DNA of 64,000 nt from Mycolicibacter icosiumassiliensis (GTDB lineage: Bacteria > Actinomycetota > Actinomycetes > Mycobacteriales > Mycobacteriaceae). Made by a program: the position numbers and the translations under genes. The notes beneath the pieces were generated by a model. That model ran no database searches and was not told the DNA's origin. It saw nothing but the letters and a program-made list of their open reading frames with translations. The stretch is taken from assembly GCF_900078685.2 (NCBI RefSeq), contig NZ_LT546166.1, positions 2,832,810 to 2,896,809 on the forward strand. Reading direction: 5' to 3'. Position 1 is the first letter of the stretch. Every line of letters begins with the position of its first letter. Below, in pieces: positions 34,372-43,669 of this stretch.

Positions 34372-34782
34372 GTGAAGCGCGCCTGGATTCCCATGGTCGT
34401 AGTTCTGGTGGCGACGCTGGCAGGATTTGCGGGTTTTCGCATCCACGCGGTGATGGCGCCCAAAGCCGCGTCGACCGCCTTCATCGACGAGTCCAGACCG
34501 GTCATCCCCAAAGACGTCATCTACGAGGTGTTCGGGCCCGAGGACACGGCCGGACAGGTGAACTACCTCGACGAGAACTCGCAGCCGCAGCGTGCCGATT
34601 TCACGAACTTGCCGTGGTCGTTCACCATCTCCACCAAGCTGACCTCGATCTTCGCCAACGTGGTCGCCCAGGGCGACAGCAGCTCGATCGGCTGCCGCAT
34701 CATCGTCAACGGCGAGGTGCGCGACGAGCAGACCGTCGACACCCATAACGCTCAGGTCTTCTGTCTGGTGAAGTCGGCATGA
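34372..34782 (+). CDS. mmpS: MmpS family transport accessory protein
   Basis: This 136-residue protein has one N-terminal membrane helix (RAWIPMVVVLVATLAGFAGF) and the periplasmic MmpS domain with the conserved start VIYEVFGP and a Cys pair (GCRII, VFCLV). The listed start is GTG 34372, but the in-frame codons just before it (ATT TTT GAC TTC) continue the family motif. They also stand 3 bases after a purine-rich GGGAAAG site, so an ATT start at 34360 is possible. It overlaps mmpL by 4 bp. Confidence 0.85.
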   Translation: MKRAWIPMVVVLVATLAGFAGFRIHAVMAPKAASTAFIDESRPVIPKDVIYEVFGPEDTAGQVNYLDENSQPQRADFTNLPWSFTISTKLTSIFANVVAQGDSSSIGCRIIVNGEVRDEQTVDTHNAQVFCLVKSA

Positions 34783-37676
34783 GCGACACCGACACCGTCA
34801 CGCATTCCCGTGTTGCCCGGTTCATTCACCGCGTGCCGCTCCTCGTCGTAGTGGCGTGGCTGGCGCTCACCGTCGTCGTCAACGTCGTGGTGCCGCAGCT
34901 CGAAGAAGTCGGCAAAGCGCACTCGGTGTCACTGGCCGCCAAGGACGCCCAGTCCTACCGGGCGATCAAGAAGCAGGGCGCCAACTTCGAGCAGTTCGAC
35001 TCCGACAGCATGGTGATGGTCCTGCTGGAAGGCGATGAACCACTCGGCGACCAGGCCCGCACCTACTACCACGGCTTGGTGGACAAGCTGCGGGCCGATA
35101 CCGAGCACGTCGAGTACGTGCAGGACTTCTGGGGCGACCGGATCACCGCCGGTGGCGCCCAGAGCATGGACGACAAAGCCGCCTATGTGCAGCTCAATCT
35201 GGTCGGCGACCAGGGCACCACCACCGGCAAGGAATCGGTGCAGTCGGTGCGCGACATCGTCGACGGCAGTGCGCCGCCGCCCGGGCTGCATGTCTATGTG
35301 ACCGGTCAGGCCGCGCTGACGATGGACATGAACGACGCCGGCGACGAGAGCATGCTCAAGATGACGGCGATCACCTTCGTGGTGATCACGGTCATGCTGC
35401 TGCTGATCTACCGGTCGATAACGACGGTGCTGCTGATCTTGTTCACCGTCTTCGTCGAACTGGGTGCGGCGCGCGGGATCGTGGCCGTGCTGGGCCACTT
35501 CGAGATCATGGGGCTGTCCACGTTCGCGGTGAGCCTGTTGACCTCGCTGGCGATCGCGGCCGGTACCGACTACGCGATCTTCTTCATCGGCCGCTACCAG
35601 GAGGCCAGGGCCGCGGGCCAAGACCGCGTCACGGCGTACTTCACCACCTATCACAGTGTTTCGCACGTGGTGCTGGGTTCGGGGCTGACGATTGCCGGCG
35701 CCACGTTCTGCCTGAAGTTCACCCGGCTGCCGTACTTCGCATCCATGGGTGTGCCGTGTGCGGTCGGGATGCTGGTGGTGGTCGCCGCGGCGATGACGAT
35801 CACCCCCGCGGTTCTGCTGCTGGGCACTCGATTCGGCCTGCTGGAGTCCAAGCGGAAACTCTCGGCCAGGCGTTGGCGCCGGATCGGGACCGCGATCGTG
35901 CGGTGGCCCGGGCCGATCTTCGTGGTGACCATGATCGTCGCCCTGATCGGGATCGGCGTGCTGCCGTCGTACACCGTGAACTACAACGACCAGTACTACA
36001 TCCCCGACAGCCTGCCGTCGATTCAGGGCTATGAGGCGTCGTATCGACATTTCTCCAAGGCCCGGATGAACCCCGACATCGTGCTCGTCGAGACCGATCA
36101 GGATCTGCGGACGCCGGGCAACATGCTGGTGCTCGACCGGATCGCGAAGAACATCTTCCGGCTGGACGGAATCGACAAGGTACAGAGCATCACTCGGCCG
36201 TTGGGGGCACCGATCGACCACAGCTCGGTTCCGTTTCAGCTGAGCATGCAGTCGGTGCCGATCACCGAGAATCTGGACTACCTCAAGGGCCGGATGGCCG
36301 ACATGCTGCACATGACCGACCAGCTCGGTTCGATGATCGAGATCATGGAGCGCATGCACGCCCTGATGTCGGAGCAGGCCGGCGTCACGCACGACATGGT
36401 GACCGACACCACCGAGATGAAGCAGGTCACCGATGAAATGCGGGACCACATGGCGGATTTCGACGACTTCTGGCGTCCGATGCGCAACTACTTCTACTGG
36501 GAGCCGCACTGCTCGGGCGTCCCGATGTGCTGGTCACTGCGATCAATCTTCGACGGACTCGACGGGATCGACAACCTCAGCGACAAGATGACCGCGATGC
36601 TGGGCGACCTGGAGCACATGGACACCCTGATGCCGCAGATGGTGGCGCAGCTGCCGCCGATGATCGCCATTTCCAAGGACATCCGCGAAACGATGCTGAC
36701 GATGTACAGCACGTTCAACGGGATGATCAACCAGATGGCGCGGATGACCGACACCGCGACCGTCATGGGCCAGGCGTTCGACGCGGCGAAGAACGACGAC
36801 TTCTTCTATCTGCCGCCGGAGGCCTTCGACAACGCCGACTTCCAGAAGGGTCTCAAGCTGATGGTCTCCCCGGACGGTAAGTCCGCGCAGATCATCGTCA
36901 CCCACGAGGGCGACCCGGCGGGCAACGAGGCGCTCGCCAAGACGGAGCAGGAGCTGACCGCGGCCAAGGCGGCGATCAAGGGCAGCCCGCTGCAAGGGGC
37001 CCGGGTCTACATCGGGGGAACCGCGCCGACCTATCACGACATCGGCGAATTCTTGAGATACGACATGATGCTGGCCGTGCTGGCCTCGCTGTGCCTGATC
37101 CTGATCATCATGCTGGTGCTGACCCGCAGCCTGGTGGCGGCTGCGGTGATCGTCGGAACGATCGCGGTCTCGCTGGGATCCTCGTTCGGGTTGTCGGTGC
37201 TGATCTGGCAGCACATCCTCGGCCTGCAGCTGCACTGGTTCGTGCTGCCGTTCACCGTGATCATCCTGTTGGCGGTGGGGTCGGACTACAACCTGCTACT
37301 GGTCTCCCGCTTCAAGGAAGAACTCGGTGCCGGGATGAACACGGCGATCATCCGGGGCGTCGGGGGTTCGGGCAGCGTGGCCACCCAGGCGGGGCTGGTG
37401 TTCGCGTTCACCATGGGCGCGATGATCAGCAGTGACCTGATCTCGATCGGTCAGTCCGGGACCGCAATCTGCCTGGGTCTGCTGTTCGACACCTTCATCA
37501 TCCGGGCGTTCATGACGCCGTCGATCGCGGCGCTGCTGGGCCGCTGGTTCTGGTGGCCGATCAAGGTGCTGCCCACCTCGCCGCTCACCCGCAAGCGGGC
37601 GACGCTGACCGACGGCCGGGCCGAACCTGAGGCCGAGGACCCGGCGACTACCGGGATCCCGGTGGCGACCCCCTGA
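34779..37676 (+). CDS. mmpL: MmpL family RND transporter
   Basis: This is a 965-residue protein. It has twelve helices in two halves, two large periplasmic loops (about residues 50-190 and 400-760), and the proton-relay Asp-Tyr pairs in AIAAGTDYAIFFIGRYQEAR (helix 4) and LLAVGSDYNLLLVSRFKEE (helix 10). The second loop has long Met-rich coiled segments. It exports a lipid or siderophore together with MmpS. Which one cannot be told from sequence. Control by the adjacent TetR is inferred. Confidence 0.93.
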   Translation: MSDTDTVTHSRVARFIHRVPLLVVVAWLALTVVVNVVVPQLEEVGKAHSVSLAAKDAQSYRAIKKQGANFEQFDSDSMVMVLLEGDEPLGDQARTYYHGLVDKLRADTEHVEYVQDFWGDRITAGGAQSMDDKAAYVQLNLVGDQGTTTGKESVQSVRDIVDGSAPPPGLHVYVTGQAALTMDMNDAGDESMLKMTAITFVVITVMLLLIYRSITTVLLILFTVFVELGAARGIVAVLGHFEIMGLSTFAVSLLTSLAIAAGTDYAIFFIGRYQEARAAGQDRVTAYFTTYHSVSHVVLGSGLTIAGATFCLKFTRLPYFASMGVPCAVGMLVVVAAAMTITPAVLLLGTRFGLLESKRKLSARRWRRIGTAIVRWPGPIFVVTMIVALIGIGVLPSYTVNYNDQYYIPDSLPSIQGYEASYRHFSKARMNPDIVLVETDQDLRTPGNMLVLDRIAKNIFRLDGIDKVQSITRPLGAPIDHSSVPFQLSMQSVPITENLDYLKGRMADMLHMTDQLGSMIEIMERMHALMSEQAGVTHDMVTDTTEMKQVTDEMRDHMADFDDFWRPMRNYFYWEPHCSGVPMCWSLRSIFDGLDGIDNLSDKMTAMLGDLEHMDTLMPQMVAQLPPMIAISKDIRETMLTMYSTFNGMINQMARMTDTATVMGQAFDAAKNDDFFYLPPEAFDNADFQKGLKLMVSPDGKSAQIIVTHEGDPAGNEALAKTEQELTAAKAAIKGSPLQGARVYIGGTAPTYHDIGEFLRYDMMLAVLASLCLILIIMLVLTRSLVAAAVIVGTIAVSLGSSFGLSVLIWQHILGLQLHWFVLPFTVIILLAVGSDYNLLLVSRFKEELGAGMNTAIIRGVGGSGSVATQAGLVFAFTMGAMISSDLISIGQSGTAICLGLLFDTFIIRAFMTPSIAALLGRWFWWPIKVLPTSPLTRKRATLTDGRAEPEAEDPATTGIPVATP

Positions 37677-38187
37677 GCCCGTCGCTGACCGGCCAGGACA
37701 CCGGCATGCCCTGGCCGGCCAGCCACCGGTGCAGGTCGTAGCCGTTGCGGGCCAGCCCATCCACTGCGGTCACCGCGTGCAGCACCGCCCGCTCGGCGTC
37801 GTCGCGACTCAGCAGGCCCTCGGCGACGGCGGCCATCAGCTCGTCGACGTCGGCGAGCTCGACGCCGGATGCGGTGCGCACCACCAGATCCAGATAGTGG
37901 TCGCGGGAGTGCCAGCGCTCCGGTCCCGCCGTGTACTCGCCGACATCGAGGTAAAAGTCCTGGTCGCGTTCGTAGCCCGGGCTGAAGTGGAAGACGGTCG
38001 CGCGCAGACCCAGCGACGGCAGCAGCCAGGACTCCAGGTAGTGGAATTGGGGCCGTCCCGGGGTGGGGCGGGCCAGGTAGAGACCCCACGGGTGCACCGT
38101 GTAGACGTCGACGGCCCGCAGCACCCCTTTGGGGTCGGTGTTGGTGTAGCCGCGCAGGTCAAAGGTCTCCTCCTTGGGTGGATGCAC
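37648..38187 (-). CDS. DUF402 domain protein (Rv1632c-like)
   Basis: This is a 179-residue protein from the GTG at 38187, whose frame opens [20 protein letters not shown] as the family does. The upstream 40 codons lie over the uvrB promoter and are rejected. It contains the DUF402/FomD-like fold with [16 protein letters not shown] and [21 protein letters not shown]. FomD-type relatives hydrolyse nucleoside-phosphonate conjugates, but the role here is unknown. It overlaps the end of mmpL by 29 bp on the opposite strand. Confidence 0.82.
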   Translation of the reverse strand: MHPPKEETFDLRGYTNTDPKGVLRAVDVYTVHPWGLYLARPTPGRPQFHYLESWLLPSLGLRATVFHFSPGYERDQDFYLDVGEYTAGPERWHSRDHYLDLVVRTASGVELADVDELMAAVAEGLLSRDDAERAVLHAVTAVDGLARNGYDLHRWLAGQGMPVSWPVSDGLRGSPPGSR

Positions 38188-38233
38188 CGCTGACCGCCTC
38201 TCCCTGTCGGCCCCCCGGCCTACTCTGGTTTCC

Positions 38234-40405
38234 GTGGCTTTCGCAACCGAACACCCCATCGTCGCGCATTCGGAGTACCGACCCGCCGGAGACGCCGTCG
38301 AGGGCATCGTCCGCGCCGGCGGCCGGTTCGACGTCGTCAGCGAATATCAGCCGGCCGGTGACCAGCCGACCGCCATTGCCGACCTAGAACGCCGCATCAC
38401 CTCCGGGGAGAAGGACGTGGTGCTGCTGGGCGCCACCGGCACCGGCAAATCGGCCACCGCGGCCTGGCTGATCGAACGGCTGCAGCGGCCCACCCTGGTG
38501 ATGGCGCCGAACAAGACGCTGGCCGCGCAGCTGGCCAACGAGCTGCGAGAGATGCTGCCGCACAACGCCGTCGAGTACTTCGTGTCGTACTACGACTATT
38601 ACCAGCCGGAAGCCTATATCGCGCAGACCGACACCTACATCGAGAAGGACAGCTCGATCAACGACGACGTGGAGCGGCTGCGCCATTCGGCGACCTCCAG
38701 CCTGCTGTCCCGGCGCGACGTGGTGGTGGTCGCCTCGGTGTCCTGCATCTACGGCTTGGGCACCCCGCAGTCCTACCTGGACCGCTCCGTCGAGCTGCAG
38801 GTCGGCGCGGAGGTGCCACGCGACGCCCTGCTGCGCCTGCTGGTCGACGTGCAGTACACCCGCAACGACATGGCGTTCACCCGCGGCTCGTTCCGGGTGC
38901 GCGGCGACACCGTCGAGATCATCCCGTCCTACGAGGAGTTGGCGGTCCGCATCGAATACTTCGGCGACGAGATCGAGGCGCTGTACTACCTGCATCCACT
39001 CACCGGAGACGTGGTGCGCAAGGTCGACTCGCTGCGCATCTTCCCGGCCACCCACTACGTCGCCGGCCCGGAGCGGATGACGCAGGCCATCTCCACCATC
39101 GAGGAGGAGCTGGCTGCCCGGCTCGAAGAGCTGGAGAACCACGGCAAACTGCTGGAGGCCCAGCGGCTGCGGATGCGCACCAACTACGACATCGAGATGA
39201 TGCGTCAGGTCGGCTTCTGCTCGGGCATCGAGAACTATTCGCGCCACATCGACGGTCGCGGCGCCGGCACGGCGCCGGCCACGCTGATCGACTACTTCCC
39301 GGAGGACTTCCTGCTCATCATCGACGAGTCGCACGTCACCGTGCCGCAGATCGGTGCCATGTATGAGGGCGACATGTCGCGCAAACGCAACCTGGTGGAG
39401 TTCGGGTTCCGGCTCCCGTCGGCCTGCGACAACCGGCCGCTGACCTGGGAGGAGTTCGCCGACCGGATCGGCCAGACGGTCTACATGTCGGCCACCCCGG
39501 GACCCTATGAACTCAGCCAGGCCGGCGGCGAGTTCGTCGAGCAGGTGATCCGCCCGACCGGCCTGGTCGATCCCAAAGTCGTGGTCAAGCCGACCAAGGG
39601 CCAGATCGACGACCTGATCGCCGAGATCCGGCAGCGCACCGCGGCCGACGAGCGGGTGCTGGTGACCACGCTGACCAAGAAGATGGCCGAAGACCTCACC
39701 GATTACCTGCTGGAGATGGGAATCCGGGTGCGCTACCTGCACTCCGAGGTCGACACGCTGCGCCGGGTGGAACTGCTGCGCCAGCTGCGGCTCGGCGACT
39801 ACGACGTGCTGATCGGCATCAACCTGCTGCGGGAGGGTCTGGACCTGCCGGAGGTGTCACTGGTGTCGATCCTCGACGCCGACAAGGAGGGCTTCCTGCG
39901 CTCCACCCGCAGCCTGATCCAGACCATCGGCCGCGCCGCCCGCAACGTCTCCGGCGAAGTGCACATGTACGCCGACAAGATCACCGACTCCATGCGGGAG
40001 GCCATCGACGAAACTGAACGCCGCCGGGCCAAGCAGGTGGCCTACAACGAGGCGAACGGCATCGACCCCCAGCCGCTGCGCAAGAAGATCGCCGACATCC
40101 TCGACCAGGTGTACCGGGAGGTGGAGGACACCGAATCCATCGAGGTCGCCGGATCGGGGCGCAACGCCTCACGCGGGCGGCGAGCCCAGGGCGAGCCCGG
40201 TCGAGCAGTCAGCGCCGGGGTCTTTGAAGGCCGCGACACCAGCAACATGCCGCGGGCCGAACTGGCCGATCTGGTCAAGGACCTCACCGAGCAGATGATG
40301 AACGCGGCGCGTGATCTGCAATTCGAGCTGGCGGCCCGGATCCGTGACGAGATCGCCGACCTCAAGAAGGAATTGCGCGGTATGGACGCGGCCGGGATCA
40401 AGTGA
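38234..40405 (+). CDS. uvrB: Excinuclease ABC subunit B
   Basis: This is a 723-residue protein from the GTG at 38234. It has Walker [11 protein letters not shown], the beta-hairpin region [21 protein letters not shown] used for damage probing, the helicase box IIDESHVT, motifs V/VI, and a C-terminal UVR coiled coil ([20 protein letters not shown]) that binds UvrC. TACTCT (38221-38226) is seven bases before the GTG, so the mRNA is probably leaderless. It works with UvrA, encoded 6.3 kb downstream, in nucleotide excision repair. Confidence 0.97.
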   Translation: MAFATEHPIVAHSEYRPAGDAVEGIVRAGGRFDVVSEYQPAGDQPTAIADLERRITSGEKDVVLLGATGTGKSATAAWLIERLQRPTLVMAPNKTLAAQLANELREMLPHNAVEYFVSYYDYYQPEAYIAQTDTYIEKDSSINDDVERLRHSATSSLLSRRDVVVVASVSCIYGLGTPQSYLDRSVELQVGAEVPRDALLRLLVDVQYTRNDMAFTRGSFRVRGDTVEIIPSYEELAVRIEYFGDEIEALYYLHPLTGDVVRKVDSLRIFPATHYVAGPERMTQAISTIEEELAARLEELENHGKLLEAQRLRMRTNYDIEMMRQVGFCSGIENYSRHIDGRGAGTAPATLIDYFPEDFLLIIDESHVTVPQIGAMYEGDMSRKRNLVEFGFRLPSACDNRPLTWEEFADRIGQTVYMSATPGPYELSQAGGEFVEQVIRPTGLVDPKVVVKPTKGQIDDLIAEIRQRTAADERVLVTTLTKKMAEDLTDYLLEMGIRVRYLHSEVDTLRRVELLRQLRLGDYDVLIGINLLREGLDLPEVSLVSILDADKEGFLRSTRSLIQTIGRAARNVSGEVHMYADKITDSMREAIDETERRRAKQVAYNEANGIDPQPLRKKIADILDQVYREVEDTESIEVAGSGRNASRGRRAQGEPGRAVSAGVFEGRDTSNMPRAELADLVKDLTEQMMNAARDLQFELAARIRDEIADLKKELRGMDAAGIK

Positions 40406-40488
40406 CGCGCCGACCAGCCGGTCCATTTTCGCGTGTGATGGTGATCCGTGATTGACTGCAAGCGGTGGTGGAACTGACTGAAGCGGTG

Positions 40489-41723
40489 ATGCATGACTCC
40501 GCTGTTAACGCTGGCAGCTGGCGTGAGCTGCTCGGTAGGCGCTATCTGGGCACCGCGGCCGTGCTGGCCGGTGGTGTGGCGCTCTACGCCACCAATGAGT
40601 TCCTGACGATCAGCCTGCTGCCCAACACCATCAAAGACATCGGCGGCGAGCGGTTTTACGCCTGGGTGACCACCCTGTACCTGGTCGGGTCGGTGATCGC
40701 CGCGGCTGCGGCCAACGCGGTGCTGGTCCGAGTGGGTTCCCGCTTGGCCTACCTGATGGGTCTGCTGTCGTTCGGCCTGGGCACGGTGCTCTGTGCGCTG
40801 GCACCCCAGATGGAAGTCCTGTTGATCGGTCGCACCCTGCAGGGCATCGGCGGCGGCCTGTTGGCCGGCCTGGGGTGGGCGCTGATCAACGCCGTCCTGC
40901 CCAGCTGGTTGTGGACCCGGGCGTCGGGGCTGGTGTCGGCCATGTGGGGGGTGGGGACCCTGGTCGGCCCGGCGGCCGGTGGCCTGTTCGCGCAGTTCGG
41001 CGTCTGGCGGTGGGCGTTCGGCGTGATGGCGCTGCTGACCGTGGCGATGGGCGTGGCGGTCAGCGTCGTGCTGCCGGCCGGGAGCACCGGGCACCGCGGC
41101 GAACCCGTGAAGTTCCCGGTGCGGTCGCTGCTGTTGCTGGGCGGCGCCGCGCTGGCGGTCAGTGTCGCGCAGTTGCCGCGCAGCCTGATCGGTGCGACCG
41201 GGCTACTGCTGTTCGGCGGGACCCTGCTGGCCGTGTTTCTGGTCGTGGACCGGCGCTCGTCGGCGGCGGTGCTGCCCTCCAGCGCATTCCACCCGGGCCG
41301 GGAGAAGTGGATCTACCTGACGTTGGGTCTGCTGATGGCCACCACCAAGGCCAACCTGTACATCCCGCTGCTCGGGCAGCGGCTGGCCCACCTGCCGCCG
41401 GTGATGGCCGGCTTCCTGGGTGCCGCGCTGTCGACCGGTTGGACGTTCAGCGAGATCGCCAGTGCCTCGGTGAGCAAGGTGCGGGTGGTCATCGGTCTGG
41501 TGATCAGCGCGCCGCTGGTGATGTCGGCGGGTTTGGCGGTGGTCGCGTTCGCCCGGATGAGCCATTACAACCCGACCGCGGTCGGCGCGATCTGGGCGCT
41601 GGCCCTGCTCAGCCCGCGGCCCGCTGGCTGTTCGCGATCTTCGCCGTGCTCGCCGCCCTGGGATTCGGGGTCGCCTATCGGGCCAGCCGGGGTGCTGGCG
41701 AGCTCGTCGGCGGCACCGCCTGA
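40489..41723 (+). pseudogene. MFS drug-efflux-type transporter, internal deletion with frameshift (Rv1634-like)
   Basis: From the ATG at 40489 ten or so membrane helices are clear, with LPSWLWTRASGLVSAMWGVGTLVGP. The family frame then breaks at about 41617, after AIWALALL. The C-terminal helix continues in the next frame (AARWLFAIFAVLAALGFGVAYRA) to a stop at 41723. Against the Rv1634 sequence as I remember it, about 60 residues (helix 11 region) are missing between these points. The original frame instead runs on to 42309 as antisense of acr3. An active transporter is unlikely. Confidence 0.72.
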
Positions 41724-41745
41724 GGCGGTAGCGCGCGCCGGGCAA

Positions 41746-42813
41746 TTAGGGGCAGGCATCGCCGCGGTCCGGGGTGAAGCGGGACCGCAGGGCCAGCGAT
41801 GCATAGACCAGACCCACCAGGACCGGCACTTCGATCAGCGGCCCGACCACCCCGGCCAGGGCTTGCCCGCTGGCGGCGCCCCACGTGGCGATCGCCACCG
41901 CGATCGCGAGTTCGAAATTGTTGCCGGCAGCAGTGAACGCCAACGTGGTGGTGCGCGCATAGCCCAGGCCGAGAGCGGCCCCGACGACGTAGCCGCCGCC
42001 CCACATGATCGCGAAGTAGACCAGCAGTGGAATCGCGATACGGACCACGTCAAGGGGCTGGTGGGTGATCTGATCGCCTTGCAGCGCAAAGAGGATGACG
42101 ATCGTGAAGAGCAGCCCGTACAACGCCCAGGGCCCGATCCGCGGCAGGAACCGGCTCTCATACCAGCCGCGGTCCTTGGTGCGTTCGGCTACACGGCGAG
42201 TCAGGTAGCCGGCGGCCAGCGGTATGCCCAGGAAGATGGCCACCGACTTGGCGATCTGCCACGGAGAGACCTCGATGCTCGTCTGTGGCAGTCCCAGCCG
42301 GCCGGGTAGCACGGACAGGTAGAACCAGCCCAGCACGGCGAACATGACGACTTGGAAGATCGAGTTGAGCGCAACGAGGACGGCGGCGGCTTCGCGGTCG
42401 CCGCAGGCCAGGTCGTTCCAGATGATGACCATCGCGATGCAGCGGGCCAAGCCGACCACGATAAGCCCGGTGCGGTATTCGGGCAGATCGGCCAGCAGCA
42501 GCCATGCCAGGGCGAACATCATCGCCGGACCGACAACCCAGTTGAGCAGCAGCGAGCTGAGTAGCAGTCGCCGGTCGGAGGTGACGGTGTCGAGCCGGTC
42601 GTAGCGGACCTTGGCCAGCACGGGGTACATCATGATCAGCAGCCCGGCGGCGATCGGCAGCGAGATCCCGTCGACCTGCACCGCACTGAGCCCGTCACCC
42701 AGGCCGGGGATCATCCGTCCCAGGGTCAGGCCGGCGGCCATGGCCAGGCCGATCCAGACCGGCAGCAGCCGGTCCAGGGCGGACAGTCTTGTAGAGGTTG
42801 CTTCGTCGAGCAT
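41746..42813 (-). CDS. acr3: Arsenite efflux transporter Acr3
   Basis: This is a 355-residue protein with ten membrane helices and the Acr3 signatures IVVGLARCIAMVIIWNDLACGD (with the essential Cys) and FTAAGNNFELAIAVAIA. It pumps arsenite out of the cell. M. tuberculosis has an Acr3-arsenate reductase fusion; no reductase domain is present here. The ATG at 42813 overlaps the upstream stop (TGATG); a GTG at 42822 is an alternative. Confidence 0.92.
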   Translation of the reverse strand: MLDEATSTRLSALDRLLPVWIGLAMAAGLTLGRMIPGLGDGLSAVQVDGISLPIAAGLLIMMYPVLAKVRYDRLDTVTSDRRLLLSSLLLNWVVGPAMMFALAWLLLADLPEYRTGLIVVGLARCIAMVIIWNDLACGDREAAAVLVALNSIFQVVMFAVLGWFYLSVLPGRLGLPQTSIEVSPWQIAKSVAIFLGIPLAAGYLTRRVAERTKDRGWYESRFLPRIGPWALYGLLFTIVILFALQGDQITHQPLDVVRIAIPLLVYFAIMWGGGYVVGAALGLGYARTTTLAFTAAGNNFELAIAVAIATWGAASGQALAGVVGPLIEVPVLVGLVYASLALRSRFTPDRGDACP

Positions 42814-43208
42814 CAGCAGCACGGGGCCGGGGTTGCGGCGGACTCGGTGTCGGCGATTTTGGTGTAGACCTCCCAGCGTTCGCGGTCCGGGCCGCTGACC
42901 CAGACCTTGTCCTGGGTGGCGTAACAGCAGGTGGTGCCGATTTCCTCTTCGGTCAACAGGCCCGCTTCGCTGAGCCGGGCGATCTCTTTATGGACGACCT
43001 CGCTCGAGGCCACCTCGACGCCGAGGTGGTTTAGCGTCCCGCCGTGGCCCGGGCTTTCCAGCAATACCAGCTTTAGCGGTGGGTCGGTGATCGCGAAATT
43101 GGCGTAGCCGGGCTTGACCTTGGCCGGCTCGGTCGCGAACAGCGTGGAATAGAACGCGATTGCGGCATCGAGGTCGTCGACGTTGAGTGCGAGTTGTATG
43201 CGAGACAT
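42813..43208 (-). CDS. arsI: ArsI/CadI family VOC metalloenzyme
   Basis: This 131-residue protein has a vicinal-oxygen-chelate fold. Metal ligands His61 (TLNHLGVEV) and Glu113 (RWEVY) are present, with Gln5 at the first ligand position. The Cys94-Cys95 pair in GTTCCYATQDKVW binds trivalent organoarsenicals in ArsI C-As lyases. An extra CC ends the protein. It may cleave methylarsenite or act as the cadmium-induced CadI homologue. The ribosome site GGAGG is good. It is first in the arsI-acr3 operon, divergent from arsR. Confidence 0.83.
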   Translation of the reverse strand: MSRIQLALNVDDLDAAIAFYSTLFATEPAKVKPGYANFAITDPPLKLVLLESPGHGGTLNHLGVEVASSEVVHKEIARLSEAGLLTEEEIGTTCCYATQDKVWVSGPDRERWEVYTKIADTESAATPAPCC

Positions 43209-43229
43209 GGCAACCACCTCCAGTTGTGA

Positions 43230-43285
43230 GACATATGTCGAACTATCGATTTGGAGTCAGCATGGCGACCTTTTCGATATATGTC
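43230..43285. promoter_or_regulatory. Candidate ArsR operators between arsI and arsR
   Basis: The perfect palindrome GACATATGTC (43230-43239) and the near copy GATATATGTC (43276-43285) lie in the 101-bp divergent region. Both have AT-rich flanks that stand out from the GC-rich surroundings. They would let one repressor control both directions. Confidence 0.45.
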
Positions 43286-43309
43286 AACGAGATGTGTCAG
43301 AATGGCGGC

Positions 43310-43669
43310 ATGCCGAAAGCATTGCCGGTGATCGACATGACCGCGCCGGTGTGTTGCGCCCCGGTCGCCGCAGGACCGATGACCGACGCTGATGCATTGC
43401 AGATCGCGTTGCGGCTCAAGGCGTTAGCGGATCCGGTTCGGGTCAAGATCGTGTCGTATCTGTTCGGCTCGACCGCCGGCGAGGAGAAGTCCGGCGACCT
43501 GGCCACGGTTTTGGGCTTGAGCGAATCCACGGTCAGTCACCATTTGACGCAGCTGCGCAAGGCCGGTCTTGTGGTGTCGGACCGGCGGGGGATGAACATG
43601 TTCCACCGGGTGAGTCCGGATGCCTTGCAGGCTTTGTGTGCGGCGCTGGACCCCAACTGCTGTACCTAG
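43310..43669 (+). CDS. arsR: ArsR-family arsenic-responsive repressor
   Basis: This is a 119-residue protein from the ATG at 43310. The winged helix-turn-helix reads LATVLGLSESTVSHHLTQLRKAGLVVSDRRGMNMFHRV. Cysteines occur as Cys15-Cys16 near the N-terminus and Cys117-Cys118 at the very end. In Corynebacterium ArsR the arsenite site is Cys15, Cys16 and Cys55. Here residue 55 is Thr, so the third ligand would have to come from the C-terminal pair. It is divergent from arsI-acr3 and probably controls them. Confidence 0.87.
   Translation: MPKALPVIDMTAPVCCAPVAAGPMTDADALQIALRLKALADPVRVKIVSYLFGSTAGEEKSGDLATVLGLSESTVSHHLTQLRKAGLVVSDRRGMNMFHRVSPDALQALCAALDPNCCT

Noticed and set aside
34929..36509. 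A 526-codon minus-strand frame in mmpL
   Set aside because: It is His/Arg/Gln-rich shadow of the mmpL gene.
40465..42309. MFS protein of 614 residues
   Set aside because: After about 41617 the sequence no longer looks like a transporter and runs antisense to acr3. The true C-terminal helix is in another frame.
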